Position numbers and translations under genes: made by a program. DNA of 64,000 nucleotides from Motacilla alba alba (lineage: Eukaryota; Chordata; Aves; Passeriformes; Motacillidae). The number at the start of each line of letters is the position of its first letter. Position 1 is the first letter of the stretch. This document shows positions 39,401-52,212 of this stretch, piece after piece. The stretch covers positions 558,001-622,000 of the forward strand of contig NC_052045.1 of NCBI RefSeq assembly GCF_015832195.1, written 5' to 3'. The notes beneath the pieces are model-generated. The model was not told the origin of the DNA. It worked only from the letters and a program-made list of their open reading frames with translations, and searched no databases.

Positions 39401-41332
39401 ATGCTCTCCCTGGGAATGAGCACCAGTGACTCCTGCCATGGAGGAAATGCTCTCCCTGGGAATGAGCACCAGTGCCCGTGCCACGGCGGAGGGGGTAACA
39501 CAGCTGCTGCTGGAGACACACTGCAGATTCATGGAGAACCCAGCAGCAGCAACTCTTGGCTTCCAGGGAGCACCACGGCCACACTGGTGCTTGCCAGGTC
39601 TTCCCTCGGAGCCTGCACTGGGCCAAGCCTTTCCCACAGATCCCAGATTCCCAACGCTGAACCAAACCACGTCCCCCGCAGACTCTGGAGAGAAAAGGCC
39701 CAGCAGTGCTCTGCTCTCCTTGCTCCTCCTGGGCAGCCTCTGGGCTGTGAACTGGGGATTCTCCACTGAAATGATCAGCCCAGCCACGAGCCAGTCTTCT
39801 GCAGCAATCCCGTTCCCAGTGCTGGCTCCACTGAAATAAGCAGGAGCTTCTGCTGCAGTTCCACACGGAGGACTCACACACTGCATGTCAGGGAGGGCAG
39901 GTGGGGGCCCAGCTCTCTTTCATGTCTCATGGCTGTGGAATCCTCCTGCTCACCAAGCACCCGTGGAAGCTCAGCTGCCATCACCTTCCCAGAGGAGCTT
40001 GTCAGGAACAGTTCTGGGCTCCCAATTTACTCGGGAACAACACAAACCTGACAGATGAAGAAATCCATGACGTCTGCCAAGCCAGGAGAGTGCCACAGGA
40101 TTCACCTGTCCTTCATCTGGACTGAGTCAGGAGATCACAACTTCTGTCAAGTCAGCCCCTTTCTTCAAACCCTGATTTTAGCACTCAGTTACATCATCAC
40201 TGAAACAAGAAACCCCTCCCCAAGCCTTACACCAGAATGTGTATCAGAGCTCATATTTCTGGTGAGATGATAAATGCTACTTTAATAAAACACTTTTATT
40301 TTAAAACACATAAATCTCCCAGAGGTGGTACAAAGAACATTCATGCAAAATTTGGAGAATGTAACAGAAGAAAGCAATTGACTGAAATATTTTGGGCTAA
40401 TAGTGACAGCTCAGGAACTGATGCCCATCATTACAGAGAGAACAATGCAAGTGATTTGTAATAAGAACTCCAACCTGCTCACTCTGCCGCTCCTGCAGAC
40501 TCGACTGTGGCAAAATCCAGCCCTGAATATTTCATCTTAAAACACTTCTACCAGCAGTAGCATTATTTGTCTTGGCAGATACTGGAGCTTATGCAAAAAG
40601 TACAAGGCTTACCACGTGGAATATGAAGCAGTAATGCAAAACACATATAGAACAATAAGAGAAAGTATTTAAAAGTAAAATTTAAAATAGCTTAATCTTA
40701 TGCACACTAGATGAACGAGATAAACCTCACTGGCAATTTCACATCAGTAAACACAGCATGAGGAGAGACCATACCTTTGCTTCATCTGAAAAGGAAAACA
40801 ATCTACTTTTCTTTTTTTTTTTCTGCTCTGCATGCATTTCATTTCCCAAAATGCAACCAGGCGTGCATTACACACAAAGTTCATCCTGCTGCACCCAAGA
40901 ACAGCTGCCATGAGCATTCTCTAGCACTGTGCAGAAGCCTTATGGAGTGCAAGGGGCTGGGGACAAGCCGAATCTGATCTGAGAGCCAGACTTAGAGCAG
41001 AGTGCAGCTTCAGGAGCCACTGCAAAGACCCGGCTGGGAACCGATGCCGTTTGAGCAGCAAGCAGCTTTGGGCAGCCAAAAAAAAGGGCGGTGTGTGATG
41101 GTGAGAGCTGAAACAAACAAACTTCATCGGAGAAGAAGCAGCGTCAGTGGTGTCCCAGAACGACCCGCGGGGCTCAGGCCGCAGTGTCCCGCGGGAGCAT
41201 CAGACACCGACAGGCAAGCAAAGGGACAGAGTGCAGGCTCCCGCCCCCGCGCAGCCTGGGGACACACAGCCCACCCGGCACACACACGGAGAGGGGAACA
41301 GAAACAGGACATGGACCCAGAGTGCCACAAAC
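36464..41332 (-). other. Intron directly below exon Y
   Basis: Mostly unique sequence. It contains the 39-bp array at 39132-39480 and A-rich runs near 37221-37255. The part 40120-40800 is AT-rich and unique. No other exon is recognised. Confidence 0.65.
39132..39480. repeat. 39-bp minisatellite, about nine copies
   Basis: Copies of a unit with CTGGGAATGAGCACCAGTGC then CATGGAGGAAATGC, at 39-base spacing, with CCTT/TCTC variation. The eighth copy carries a short insertion (ACTCCTGC). Frames stay open on both strands, for example a repeated Met-Ser-Thr-Ser-Ala-Met-Glu-Glu-Met pattern. I reject these as genes because they follow the repeat and have no family match. Confidence 0.95.
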
Positions 41333-41500
41333 CTTCCGGCTCTGTGTTCTCTTTGAGGTGCACTTGCTTCAGTGGGCAGCAGAAGATTTCGTGGCACTTA
41401 GCACGAAAAGGGGACTCTTTTTTCTTTAATTCCGCAGATTGGATGGAATCTTGCCGTAACATAATGTACTCCTGAGTGCCAGGGGGAGCGTCATCCATAA
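41333..41500 (-). CDS. FGF13: FGF13 alternative exon Y (part of the VY and Y leaders)
   Basis: This exon encodes the Y segment of the FGF13 leader. It opens with two bases finishing a split codon, then ATG GAT GAC (Met-Asp-Asp-Ala-Pro-Pro-Gly-Thr-Gln-Glu-Tyr-Ile). The known Y start methionine follows at 41462, giving MLRQDSIQSAELKKKESPF and a 43-residue leader ending NTEPE. The segment CHEIFCCP has three Cys. The exon ends GAA G before a donor GT at 41332-41331 (gtttgt), phase 1, as in S and U. The acceptor is CAG at 41503-41501. In mammals Y is used alone or spliced after exon V (MSGKVTK...). The human protein, from memory, has Leu where this sequence has the first Met (VLDD versus VMDD), which creates a possible earlier start. 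Function: an isoform-specific N-terminus of the intracellular sodium-channel modulator. Confidence 0.95.
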
Positions 41501-41536
41501 CTGTGGTCACCACACAACAAAATGAACTCAGGTTAG
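41501..41536 (-). other. Splice acceptor and branch-point candidate for exon Y
   Basis: Read on the minus strand, exon Y is preceded by a T/G-rich tract ending ACCACAG (AG at 41502-41501). A CTAAC branch-point match at 41536-41532 puts its branch adenosine about 32-33 bases before the exon. This supports splicing from an upstream exon V. The tract is only moderately pyrimidine-rich because several G bases interrupt it. The reading frame stays open through the acceptor up to a TAG at 41573-41571, with no other in-frame ATG. Confidence 0.7.
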
Positions 41537-44500
41537 AGCCCCAGGAAAGCAACCCCGAGAAGCAAATCAACTACAGAACGTCAGGGTGGGGAAAGACAGA
41601 GGGGGAGAAAGGTTCACAGGGAGGAAAATAAACTTTAAAGAGTAAAGTATCTTAGTTATGGTGCAGAAGGGTGGGGAAAAACATTTACTTTTATAAACAA
41701 TGCTTCTGATAAACCTCAACACTTCATCCCGTTTCATGCAGCTCTGATAAACAGTAGAGTAACACCCTGCTCTGAAAGCTGCACAGCTCCCTCCTGGATC
41801 TGCTTCATCCTCCCCCGGCACCTCCATCCATTCTGCATGCACACTAGGGGAAAAGCAAACCAAACTTTGTGCTTTTAGGGCCTGGCCCCAGGCAGTGTCT
41901 GCACTGCCACCCTCCACGGGGACCCGCAGGAGCCTGCTCCCCAGAGCAGCAAGGACAGCCTTTATTGGGGCATGGAATTCACCCCGCTCCTCAGGGCAGG
42001 GAGCAGCCAGGGATTGGGCTCAATCACCATTTCCAACAGACAGAAGAGTAGATGTACAAAGAGAAAGCACATTAATCCTGCTGATGGTTTTCTTGTAAAA
42101 CAGCAAGTAGTTTTTAAAGCTGATCTTATAAATCAATACTGCCATTAATAATGCAGTCTGAAATGCTTCTGAATGGGGTCAAACTATTAAATGGCACAAA
42201 GATAAAATATATAGCATAAAGAAAGTTCCAGCTACCTCAAAGTATTACATTACCAGACTGAATTGAAACACTTTTCCACTATCTAGAAAAATGAAGCCTT
42301 AATAACAGAGATAGTGAGATTCCTCAGCTCACAGCTTTAGGCACAGATCATCTCACATGAACAAAAATTAGCTGCTTTTTCACAAGACAGCCTCCAACCA
42401 CCAATTTATAGTGTGACAGAGATATAAAACCATACCCAAAACCAAACCTGGATTTCCCAACCCTACGTTAAAAAAAAAAAAAAGAAGAAGGCAGGAATTT
42501 CAGTAGTGAGAAAAGTAACTGACAGGCTAGTCTAAACATGCACTAGCATGCACTAGGTAAGTTTATTTGGTTCCCAAACTGTTGGCCATTAATTCTAACA
42601 ATTAACTGCTTCCTAAATATCTGCCAACACATGGACATCTTAAAAACCATCAGATTTAAACACGGACCCCCCTCAAACAATATTACCCCATTGCATTCTC
42701 ATGCACTGGATTTTCTCTCTGCTAGGAGTCATATCTGGGTGATAAATTCAAACTGACAGTTGTTCTGCTCACAGTGGGCAGCCACCTTCTCTCAAGACCT
42801 CATTAACCCACCAGAGAAGCCTCACACCTTGGCTGCTGCTGCCTCATTACACCCAGCACCAGTGACACACACTAATAATCCATACAAGGAGCCACTAAAG
42901 GGATGCGTGATCGAGTAGGAAAGCACAGGTGGCTCCAAAAGGAGCAGCAGGGCAGTGGAGCACGAGGTCTGGGCTGCCATTTAACCACACCTGAACGTGC
43001 CAGTCTCACTCTGGAAGGGCAGGCTGTGCTCGGGGGGCACTGAGCCCCACGGGCAGCTGCTGGCAGCAATTACCAGGAGCCCTCACCCACAGGTCCTGAA
43101 GGGCCACTCCTCGGAAAGGTCTTGGTGTGTGTGAGCTCAGAGCATGCAGCATGGCAGACAGGGCCAGCGGTGGCTCCCAGCTGGCAGGGTTTGGCAACAG
43201 CTGCCTGGCAGCACTGTGCAGGTCCCCGTGCCAGCTCAGGCAAGCTGAGGTGCAAAGGTGACACTGAGGTGTCACCAGCAGTGCCTCACCAGCGCCCTGC
43301 ACAGCCCAGCACCACCTGCACGCAGAGCCACTGAGACAGGAGCACCCCAGCAGGAGCCACACCTGCAGCGAGGGACCAACACCCCAAAGGCAACCCCAGC
43401 ACGCTGTCACAGCAGGGGACAGTGCTGAGGGCCAGCCTTGTCCTGACGCCTGCAGCAAAGCCCCAGCACCACGGCACCAACGCAGCGCCAAGGCTGGAAT
43501 GACGCATGGACAGCTGCACTGGTGTCAGGGCTCTGAGGAACAGCCAAACCCCTTCCTGCCATGATGAACGGCCCCAAGTCAGGCTGAGAACTGATTACAG
43601 AATGAGGAACAGCCCCTGACCCTGCTGTGCACTTCTCCCTGCTGTGATGGCAGCCAGACACCCTCGTGGAGCCCCTGAAATCACAGCTGCAGCACCTCCA
43701 GCGTGGCCCCAAGAACAGCCCACAGGCAAGCTCCAGCCACGTGGAATCCATGGCAGAAAGCTTTAAAAAGCTGGTGGCAGCCATCTCTGATGACCGAGGA
43801 TCATCAGTGCCCGACCACGGGAGGATCATTATCAAACAACTGGGAAGAAGCCCTTTGGAAAAGGGAGAAATATCAGCAGGCACCTGCTGTGGTTTGCCAG
43901 CGGGATAAAACCCACCCTTACGCAAGAAGCACACGTACACAGAGCAGGAGGGACAGCACACGTTTCTGGGAAGTCACAGAGGTCAGAGCAGTGTTCACCT
44001 GGCGTGCTGTGCATGGGAGCAGAGCACAGGGGCTGCGCTCAGGCTCTGCAGGGAGAGCCTGACCTGGGACAGCTCCTGGGCAGGGCACAAGCTGTGCAGA
44101 GCTGCCCTGGGCAGCACCAGCCCAGCCCCAGCTCAGCCAGCACTGTCCCCAGGGCACAAACAGACCCCTCTGGGGACAGCTGCCCTTCCCTGGCACGCGT
44201 GGCACCAGTGCCAGCCTCCCACAGGCAGCTCTGGCTCTGCTGCTCCAGCTCAGCTGCTCTTTCCATCCCTTCCATCCCAACGCTCCCCATCCTCCTGGCA
44301 GCACACACGGCTGGACACATTCCCACCTTCCCGCGAATAAAGCAGGGATAAGGCCAGGGGTGTCGTGGACAGGTCATTCATTCTCTGCTGAAGAACTTGG
44401 ATTTTCTCACATGGAAGCGATAAATAACGACTACAGAGCTTTAAGGAAATGAATCCTTTTTTCTCCTCCTACAATTTGATGGAGACCAAACCCAGAGCAA

Positions 44501-45420
44501 CTGAGAGGAATTTGCTTAGCAGCAAATATAAAATAACTGCAGTAACTATTATGTTTCCTAATCAAAACATTCAGCTTGCTAAGTATCACCCTGTAGCACT
44601 TTCTTTAGCTCAAATAAAATAATAATAATTACATTAATAAAAACTTGCTGTCAACAAGCCACTAGGAAAAAAATTCCTTCTTCCTGTAAGCTTTACTGAG
44701 AGAAAGCAATCTTTAGGATGGCTGCTGGCACCAGGATGTTTTTCAAGATAAATTCAAACATGTTTACTTTATATAAACACACCAGCTAAACAGTCTGCTG
44801 GTTTGTGTCTTTCTTTTATGTCCAACTGCATTTCAGTCCCATCCAGAATTGCCAGAAACCATAACATCAACCCTGTCCATAGGCCTTGGCTCGGGTTCCA
44901 ACTGCATAATCCTTGCTGTAATTCAGACTTTAATAAAGCTGCAAGGAAATATCTTTCCCCCTGGTTTTACACAGAGAGGCTTCTGCTCTGCTAGCTACAG
45001 GCTATGGCAACCATAGGGTAAATAAAATCCAGGCAAAACAAATCCTCCTGCTCCTGTTGGACTATTGTTCTTGTATGTATGACACAACTGGAACAAAAAA
45101 ATTATACTTCCATGGATCCACGCACTCCTGAATGAACCTTTCACCTGAAACATGAATTTTCCTCAGCTCCCTAACTGTTCACAGTGGTTAGTTGTGCATG
45201 CTGTGAGCCCCAGGATGCTTACACCTGCAATAAATTAGTTTTTCTGGCGTTTTGGAAGGACTGAAGTCGTGCCTCTACACCGAGGCCTTCAAGCCACAGA
45301 GAGCATCAGAGCACCTCTGAGATCCTGCGCCCACAAAGGGAAGAAATCCCTTCCCTCTGGCACGGGGCAGGAAAATCCATTCCCCCAGCATGATCTTTGG
45401 AATAATGAGAGCAGCAGCCA
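41537..45420 (-). other. Sequence upstream of exon Y
   Basis: Probably intron between exon V and Y, or Y promoter for Y-only transcripts. Unique sequence; a run of A lies near 42471-42483. No exon V match (MSGKVTK-type leader) was found on the minus strand. Confidence 0.55.
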
Positions 45421-45705
45421 ATGCCCCTCAGTGTCACCTCCCCAGTGCCACCCCCCAATGTCACCTTCCAGGTGTCACTGTCTCCTCCCCAGTGTCTCAC
45501 CCCAGTGTCACCTCCCCAGTGCCACCCCCTCACTGTCACTCCCCCAGTGTCACTGTCACCTCCCCAGGGTCACTGTCACCTCCCCAGTGTCACCTCCCCA
45601 GTGCCACCCCCCTCACTGTCACTGTCACTCCCCCAGTGTCACCATCACCTCCCCAGTGTCACCTCCCCAGTGTGACCCCCCCCAGTCACTGTCACCCCCC
45701 CGTGC
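45421..45705. repeat. C-rich CCCCAGTGTCACCTC minisatellite
   Basis: Irregular array of units built from CCCCAGTGTCACCT, CCCAGTGCCACC and CACTGTCACT, 14-22 bases each. It is C-rich on the plus strand. Frames in all three plus phases stay open and are not called. Confidence 0.92.
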
Positions 45706-48249
45706 CACCCCCAGGACACAGAACAGCCTTGCTCGGGGCACGTCCCTCACCTCAAGGACATGAAGGGCACAGTGAGGTCACGCTGCCCCGGGGCTGTTTG
45801 CAGCTCTCAGGAATTTTCTCTTTTGCCTTTCAGGGAAAACACTAGGCTACCAAGTTGCTTTCAGCTCCTTACAGGAACAACTCTAAATAAAACCTCTCTA
45901 AAATAACTTCAAGTGACTGCCTGTGGGACAGGGAAGGGCAGGAGGGTGGGGGATTTAGCTGTAATGGCATTTTTGAGACAGCTGATGAAAATCTCTCAGG
46001 TCTTTGGGCTGTAAAAATTCTTCTTTTCATCACTGCTTTGTTTCCCTCCTAATTTCTCCCAGTTGAAGGTGTGATTTTTTTTTAATCAGCCACCTGCACA
46101 ACGTAATAAACTCACCACAACAATACTTACAAGCTAATTGAAAAAAAAAATTCTATTCTGGGGTTGTAAAACACTCAGAACCTCTTAATGACAACACAGT
46201 CTATCCAAACCATTTCACATTAAGCTTTGCCAAATCTTGATGAAGTATTCTTACCAAACAGCCTTTCTGACACTTCTGCACCACCCAGAAATCTTATTTT
46301 CAGCTTGCAGCTGTGCGCTCCCAACTTTGAAGTCTGGTTGACTCTGACTTGCAGTTTTCACAATGAACACAGACATGACAGGAAGCACAAGCAGCCAACT
46401 CTCTAATTTTTATTCACAGCAAGCCATTTCTGGAGTCCCTCATTTTGCACCGCTCCTTCCTCCCCAGCACGCGCCCAAACCCAGGCACCACACCAGCTTA
46501 TTTCAAACCAGCAAAATACCTTGTGAAAGACACAACTTTCTTTAGATGAGCGCTCGGAACTAAAAGCAGGCTCAAAATGAGCTCTCATTCCATCCGGAGG
46601 CTGCTGCTGGATGGGGGCTGTGCCAGCGAGGGCTGCCAGGGACAGCCCAGCTCCTTCACCCTCACGGGGAACAGGCTCCTTGCTCTCAAACCAGTTCCAC
46701 ACACCTCCTCCCTGGCAGCTTCTTCTGGGCTTCTTTCTGACCTGATGTTAAAGGACAGCTTTATGGCAGGCATGAACAGAGCGTAACTGAGACGGGCAGG
46801 AACTGTCTCCAAGAACTCAGACACCTGGGGCAGAACCCCCTGCCCAGTGGAGGCTGTCAGCACTCGGACCAAGGAGCTCTCCAACTGCTGATCTCAACCA
46901 GACTGCAGCCAGCCTGAGCCTGGCTTAGGGATCAGCCTCCCTAGAGCCTCCAGGGATTCAGTACACGGCTGGGAGTGCCCTGCTGTGTCTGGTGGGAAGG
47001 GAGGGTAACCTCCTACCTATGGCACAAATATCACAGGAACGTTTAAAACTCACCACTGATGTCTGAGGAAAGGTCCCTGTGCCAAGGGCGAGGTCCCAGC
47101 TGCTGCTGTGACAGTGTGGGGCAGCCACAAACACTGCCCCGGGCAGCTGCAGCCTGGAGCTCAGCATCTCCCCATCCCACACAGGTCCCGTGTGTGTCTG
47201 TGGCACAGCTCCATCTTCATTCCCACATCAAAGAATTTCTCTGATGGTTTTAGATAGTGATTTGTTTTCTGATTTGAAACTACTTTCCATTGTGAAATAT
47301 CTTTATATTTTAAATAAGTGACTGCCTTGTGATCAAAATTTAAAGCTGACAGCTCTTTCCACCATGTTTCTTCCAACATATGTAGGAATTTCTCAATCTT
47401 TTAATCTGCTGAAAAATTCTGAAACATGCTCTCTTTGGGTCAACACATAGAATACCATTTTCAGATCTCCCAAAAATATTTGCACAGAACACTCCCGCTT
47501 GACCTGGAAGAGTAATTGGATTAACTGCTAGCAGTAATAGGCTGTTATCCTCTGAAAAGACCAGCCCAGATAAGGCTGCATTTAGATCCTCGTGGATAAT
47601 AAAGACAAAGCCATACGACATCACACATTTGTTGATAAATGCTGCTCAGAAGGCATCTCCCCTCTCCCTGGGGAAGTGGCAGCAGGGTTTCTGCAGAGAG
47701 CCTTCTGTGCCAGCTGTGCCTGGCACCCGGTGCCCCCGGGCAGCCCCGGCTGAGCCCTGCCTGCCCTGGCTGCTCGGGTTGCAGCTGCAGCAGGAGCTCC
47801 CTGGGGCAGGAGGAGCAGGAGCTCCAGGGGCACCCTGCACACGGGAGCCACTCCCCAGGGACACGGGCTGCCTGCCGTGGGCTCCTGTCCTGGCAGCCCC
47901 GCACCGCTGCTGACCGGGGACCTGCTGGCTGCACGGCGGGCAGCAATGCAGCTGCACCCCGGGGTGCAAGGATCAGGAGCACAAGGAGTGCTCTGCTCCA
48001 GCCCTGCAGCTGCTGGGGACAGGAAGGGAGAGCCAGCACATCAGTACCTTGTCCCAGGGCTGTGTCACCACAGAACGCTGCTACCAGGGACTGGAATTGG
48101 GAAGCACTGCTTCAAGAAAAGGGCTGCTGGGCAGTGCCACCAGCTGCCCGTGACACGGTGGAACCACAGCCCCTGAGGGACTGAGAGGATGTGAGGATGT
48201 GGCACCTGGGACACGCTCTAGAACACGAGCTGTTCTGCGTGGCCAGCTC
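45706..48249 (-). other. Upstream intron or flank
   Basis: No gene or repeat is recognised. A GC-rich patch (47640-48060) gives overlapping frames on both strands but no recognisable protein. The rest is unique and partly AT-rich. Confidence 0.55.
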
Positions 48250-48535
48250 TGAACGACGGCAGGGATGGGCCATGGTGTGTGCCTGGGAGAGCTGCAGTTT
48301 GCAGGCAGGGATGGCCATGGTGTGTGCCTGGGAGAGCTGCAGTTTGCAGGCAGGGATGGGGCATGGTGTGTGCCTGGGAGAGCTGCAGTTTGCAGGCAGG
48401 GATGGGGCATGGTGTGTGCCTGGGAGAGCTGCAGTTTGCAGGCAGGGATGGGGCATGGTGAGGCTCCACGGTCTGAGTCTCTTCCTCCCTGCACAGCTGT
48501 GTGCCTGGGAGAGCTGCAGTTTGCAGGCAGGGCTG
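48250..48535. repeat. 46-bp minisatellite
   Basis: Four full copies at 45-46-base spacing of a unit containing GTGTGCCTGGGAGAGCTGCA then GTTTGCAGGCAGGGATGGGGCATG, with a separate partial copy at about 48497-48535. Confidence 0.94.
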
Positions 48536-48707
48536 TCAGCTCCTGCACCAGAGCTGAGAGGGACAGACCCAGGCTCCTGCCCAGCAGGGGCTGAGGAACA
48601 GCCCCAGTTTAGTGAGGAACAGCCCCATGGTGCAGAGCCAGCACCTTTCCCTTCCCAGCCACCAGGGTTTGCAATGCCACACGTGCCCACTCTCACTTGA
48701 GCTCTGC

Positions 48708-48737
48708 AGCTCAGCTCAGCTCAGCTCAGCTCAGCTC
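48708..48737. repeat. TCAGC pentanucleotide microsatellite
   Basis: Five to six tandem TCAGC units end at TCAGCTCCCT. Each unit includes an AGCT. Confidence 0.88.
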
Positions 48738-48764
48738 CCTGCTTTGCTGTGCTTGCCCCTGCAT

Positions 48765-48962
48765 GAAGGAATGAATAAATGAATGACTGAAGGAATGAAG
48801 GAATGAATGACTGAAGGAATGAAGGAATGAAGGAATGAAAGACTGAAGGAATGAAGGAATGAAGGAATGAATGAAGGAATGAAGGAATGAATAAATGACT
48901 GAATAAATGAATGAAGGAATGAATAAATGAATGAATGACTGAAGGAATGAAGGATTGAATGA
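48765..48962. repeat. GAAT/GAAG/GACT tetranucleotide array
   Basis: About 48 four-base units mixing GAAT, GAAG, AAAT and GACT. It is purine-rich on the plus strand. On the minus strand it reads as repeated Phe-Ile-His-Ser codons, giving frames of 93-200 codons that are artefacts. Confidence 0.95.
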
Positions 48963-51626
48963 ACATTTCCTCCCAGCCTGTTCCGAGTGCTCTCCTGCTT
49001 TTCCCATCTGCTGAAACTAATGCAAGCTGGCTGCTTTCCAAACAGGTGGGCTGGGGCATGCAGCACAGCAGACAAGACACTAACTCACAGGGTGCCACCC
49101 CTTTTTGTGGAGCGTGTGTTTGGGAAGCAGCAGGCCCTGGGAGCACTGGGAGCACTGGGAGCACACCAGCGCAGAGCTGGGGACACTGCACGGCACCAGG
49201 GGCTGGCTCAAGGGAGGGCACTGCACAGCAGGACCTGCCTGGCCAGCTGCAGAAGACAAACCACCCAAACTGCACAGCCACCATTTCTCTTTCTGCTCCA
49301 ACAGCACAGGACAGGGGCACCACGGAACACAGCAGGAGATGGACAGCAACTCCAGATGGAAATACGAGCCTCAGTCACCCCTGTCTGCCATCAACCCCAC
49401 TCTGACCAGCCCACAGGGAATTTAAAAATCACTGTGACAACCTGTGTCACAACAGTGAACTTACATTCTTCACTGACAAAGTCTGGGAGAAAAAGCAAGG
49501 AACGTCGCTGATCCTCACAGAATGTCCTGGAAGCATGGTGAAAATCAGGCATGCAGAGGAGAAGGTGCCAGGAGACCTACTAGAAAGGTCCAGGATGAGT
49601 GGGAAGCTTGCAGGTTTTGAGAGCTTTGCACAGCTTTAGTTTGCTGCTTATGAAATATTAGAAAACTCTTGTGTATCATAACTTTAATGAGAATTTAATT
49701 ATTAATGTATCCCTACTTGGAGCTAGGAGAATAGTTTCAGATCATAAGGGAAGTAGAGAGAAGTTCCTTTTTTCTTCCTATTTATGGAGCATTATTGTCA
49801 ACAGCTGGGCTACAGAAAGAGACAAACTTCCCTAGTGTTGGGAAGAAAAAAAAACCCAAAAGAACAAAAACACAGAGAAAGAACTGAAAAATATCAGGAT
49901 CCTCCAGGAAAACAAGGAAAAGCAGCCTGAAAATGGCAACAAAAGCATCAAAGAATAGACTGCATCCCTCCTGGAAGTCGGAGCACTGCCTCGGGGGAGC
50001 AGGAGATGAGCACCAGCCCGGGAGTCTGCTCAGAGTCTGGCACTGGGAGTGCAGCTCCCAGGCTGTTCTCTTGGAAGAGGCACACAAGAACAGGAGCACC
50101 ATTCACAAAAGGACAGGTGACACCTCCCAGTTATCTGCCCCATTTACTGAGGATTAACAAAAGGAAGGAGGCAAGAAATCGAGTGTTTTAAAAGTCACAC
50201 TCATTACAGCAAGAGCTGCTCAGAGAAATGGCCTCAGAGGAAATTTTTCAAAGCGAAGCACAGGGAACTCCTCAGCAGAAGCCAAAAGCCTGGGGGTGCC
50301 ACGGAGAGGTGCAGAGAGTGCCCCCAGCCCTGGGAAGCAGAGCCCTGGGCCCTGCTGTGCCTCAGCACCCCACCCAAAGGGGCAAAGAGCTCTGACCAGG
50401 GCTATGCACACAGAGGCTGAACAGCAGAGAAGTCCTTCCAGAAAAAAGGTATAATTTAACATTACTCTTCATTTTAAGGTTGGAAATTATTTTATCAGGT
50501 TAAAGCCTAGGCGTATGCAGACAGGGTCCCCATATACAAACACGGGTACACAAACCAGTTCTACTGTAAAACAGACAAATGAAAGGCTGCAATATTTTCT
50601 CACATTGATTTCTTAGACTAAGCTTTAGTTAAACTGAATTCCCACCACAGGTAATTTTGCAGAAATTACTTGATGCACACCCCAAAAATTTACCCAGCAA
50701 GTTACACCACCTTGAGAAACCCTACTCAGCTGTGTGCTCACTGGAGTCATTCCCACAACAGGAGAAGCCTCTGCCTACCCTGTCACTCCTGCTCCCAGCG
50801 CTACCTCCGGCAGCAGCCACTGCTGGAGCTGCCTTCCCCAGCCCAGCTGCCAGCCCTGGGACTGAATAATCCACCCAGCAATCTGACAATCAGCCAGCTC
50901 TTCTTCCCTCATCTGGCCCGTGCAGAGTTATTATATCCACTTGAACAGCCATCGACTGAGGAGCAACACCCACAACCCCCCATTCCCCCTTCCCCGAAAT
51001 AAATGGACTGCATGTCAGCAGCCTGCACTTGACACAGTTTCAGAAACTGTACTTGAAAACGTTTTTCCTCTCTCTACACTTACCTAAAGCCTTTCAGACA
51101 GTGCAGAAAGCCATGTGTAATTATGCCATCACTGCTACTCAGTGTAGCTACAACACGCTGCATGCACAGAGCAGGGTTTTGCTTTTCACTGTTCATCAAT
51201 TTAATCAGCAACAAGACAAATTAGCAGAAGACTAAACAGCCTGTTTTCCTGTTCCTGCCTAGCCTGATGATCACTTGTAGAGTCCAAGCAGATGTTCTGT
51301 GTACTGAGATGCTTCTCAGCTTCCCTACAACTTTCTTTTGTAGGTGCCCACAAAAAGAAATTCTTTCTTACCATACATTCTTTTGTATGGTATCCCACAC
51401 AGGGCCCAGCACCTCTGCTCTGTGCTAGCAGCCCAAGCAGCCCAGAATTGCAATCACACAGCAGAGCTAAAATGGCATTATTATTTTACTGCAAGTGGTG
51501 CCTTTCAGTTCCTTGAGACACCGCTGGATCCTGGGAAGGCAGGGTGAGAGGGGAGTCAGCAGCAGGTCACCACAGACCACAGGGCAGGGCTGGCTGCCGG
51601 GCTGGGAGCAGCCAAGGGGCAGCAGG
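48963..51626 (-). other. Upstream intron or flank
   Basis: Unique sequence with no recognised gene or repeat beyond short runs. The stretch 49600-49980 is AT-rich. Confidence 0.55.
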
Positions 51627-51935
51627 AGCAGCCAGGACTCCACTGCCCACTGCACCTCCACAGACTTGCAGCAGAAACTGCAGCAGCCAGGACTCCACTG
51701 CCCACTGCACCTCCACAGAGAGCAGCCTGCAGCAGAAACTGCAGCAGCCAGGACTCCACTGCCCACTGCACCTCCACAGAGAGCAGCCTGCAGCAGAAAC
51801 TGCAGCAGCCAGGACTCCACTGCCCACTGCACCTCCACAGAGAGCAGCCTGCAGCAGAAACTGCAGCAGCCAGGACTCCACTGCCCATGCACCTCCACAG
51901 ACTTGCAGCAGAAACTGCAGCAGCCTGCACCTCAG
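51627..51935. repeat. 61-bp minisatellite
   Basis: Five copies of a unit containing CAGCCAGGACTCCACTGCCC, ACTGCACCTCCACAGA and GCAGCAGAAACTGCAG. Spacing is 55 bases for the first pair and 61 for the next three. A six-base GAGCAG-type insertion marks the 61-base copies. Frames of 143-438 codons cross it and are not genes. Confidence 0.94.
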
Positions 51936-52074
51936 CGGGCACGAAGCCACCAGCTGCAGCCCCTGCGAGGGGACATGCCCTGGCAGCCCCCCTGCCCCTG
52001 CCTGGCAGAGGAGAGCAGGACCTGCTGGGCCCTGCAGAAGGAAGCAGCCCCACACGGTGCACACCCCGCGGCAG

Positions 52075-52212
52075 GGAGGGGACCAGGGGCACCAGGGGAC
52101 CAGGGCAGGGAGGGCACCAGGGGGACCAGGGGCACCGGGGGCACCAGGGAGACCAGGGAGACCAGGGGGACCAGGGCAGGGAGGGGACCAGGGGCACCAG
52201 GGGCACCGGGGG
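52075..52212. repeat. GGGGACCAGGGGCACC minisatellite
   Basis: Irregular units of 9-12 bases mixing GGGGACCA, GGGGCACCA, GGGAGACCA and GGGCAGGGA. G-rich on the plus strand, with runs suitable for quadruplexes. Confidence 0.9.
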
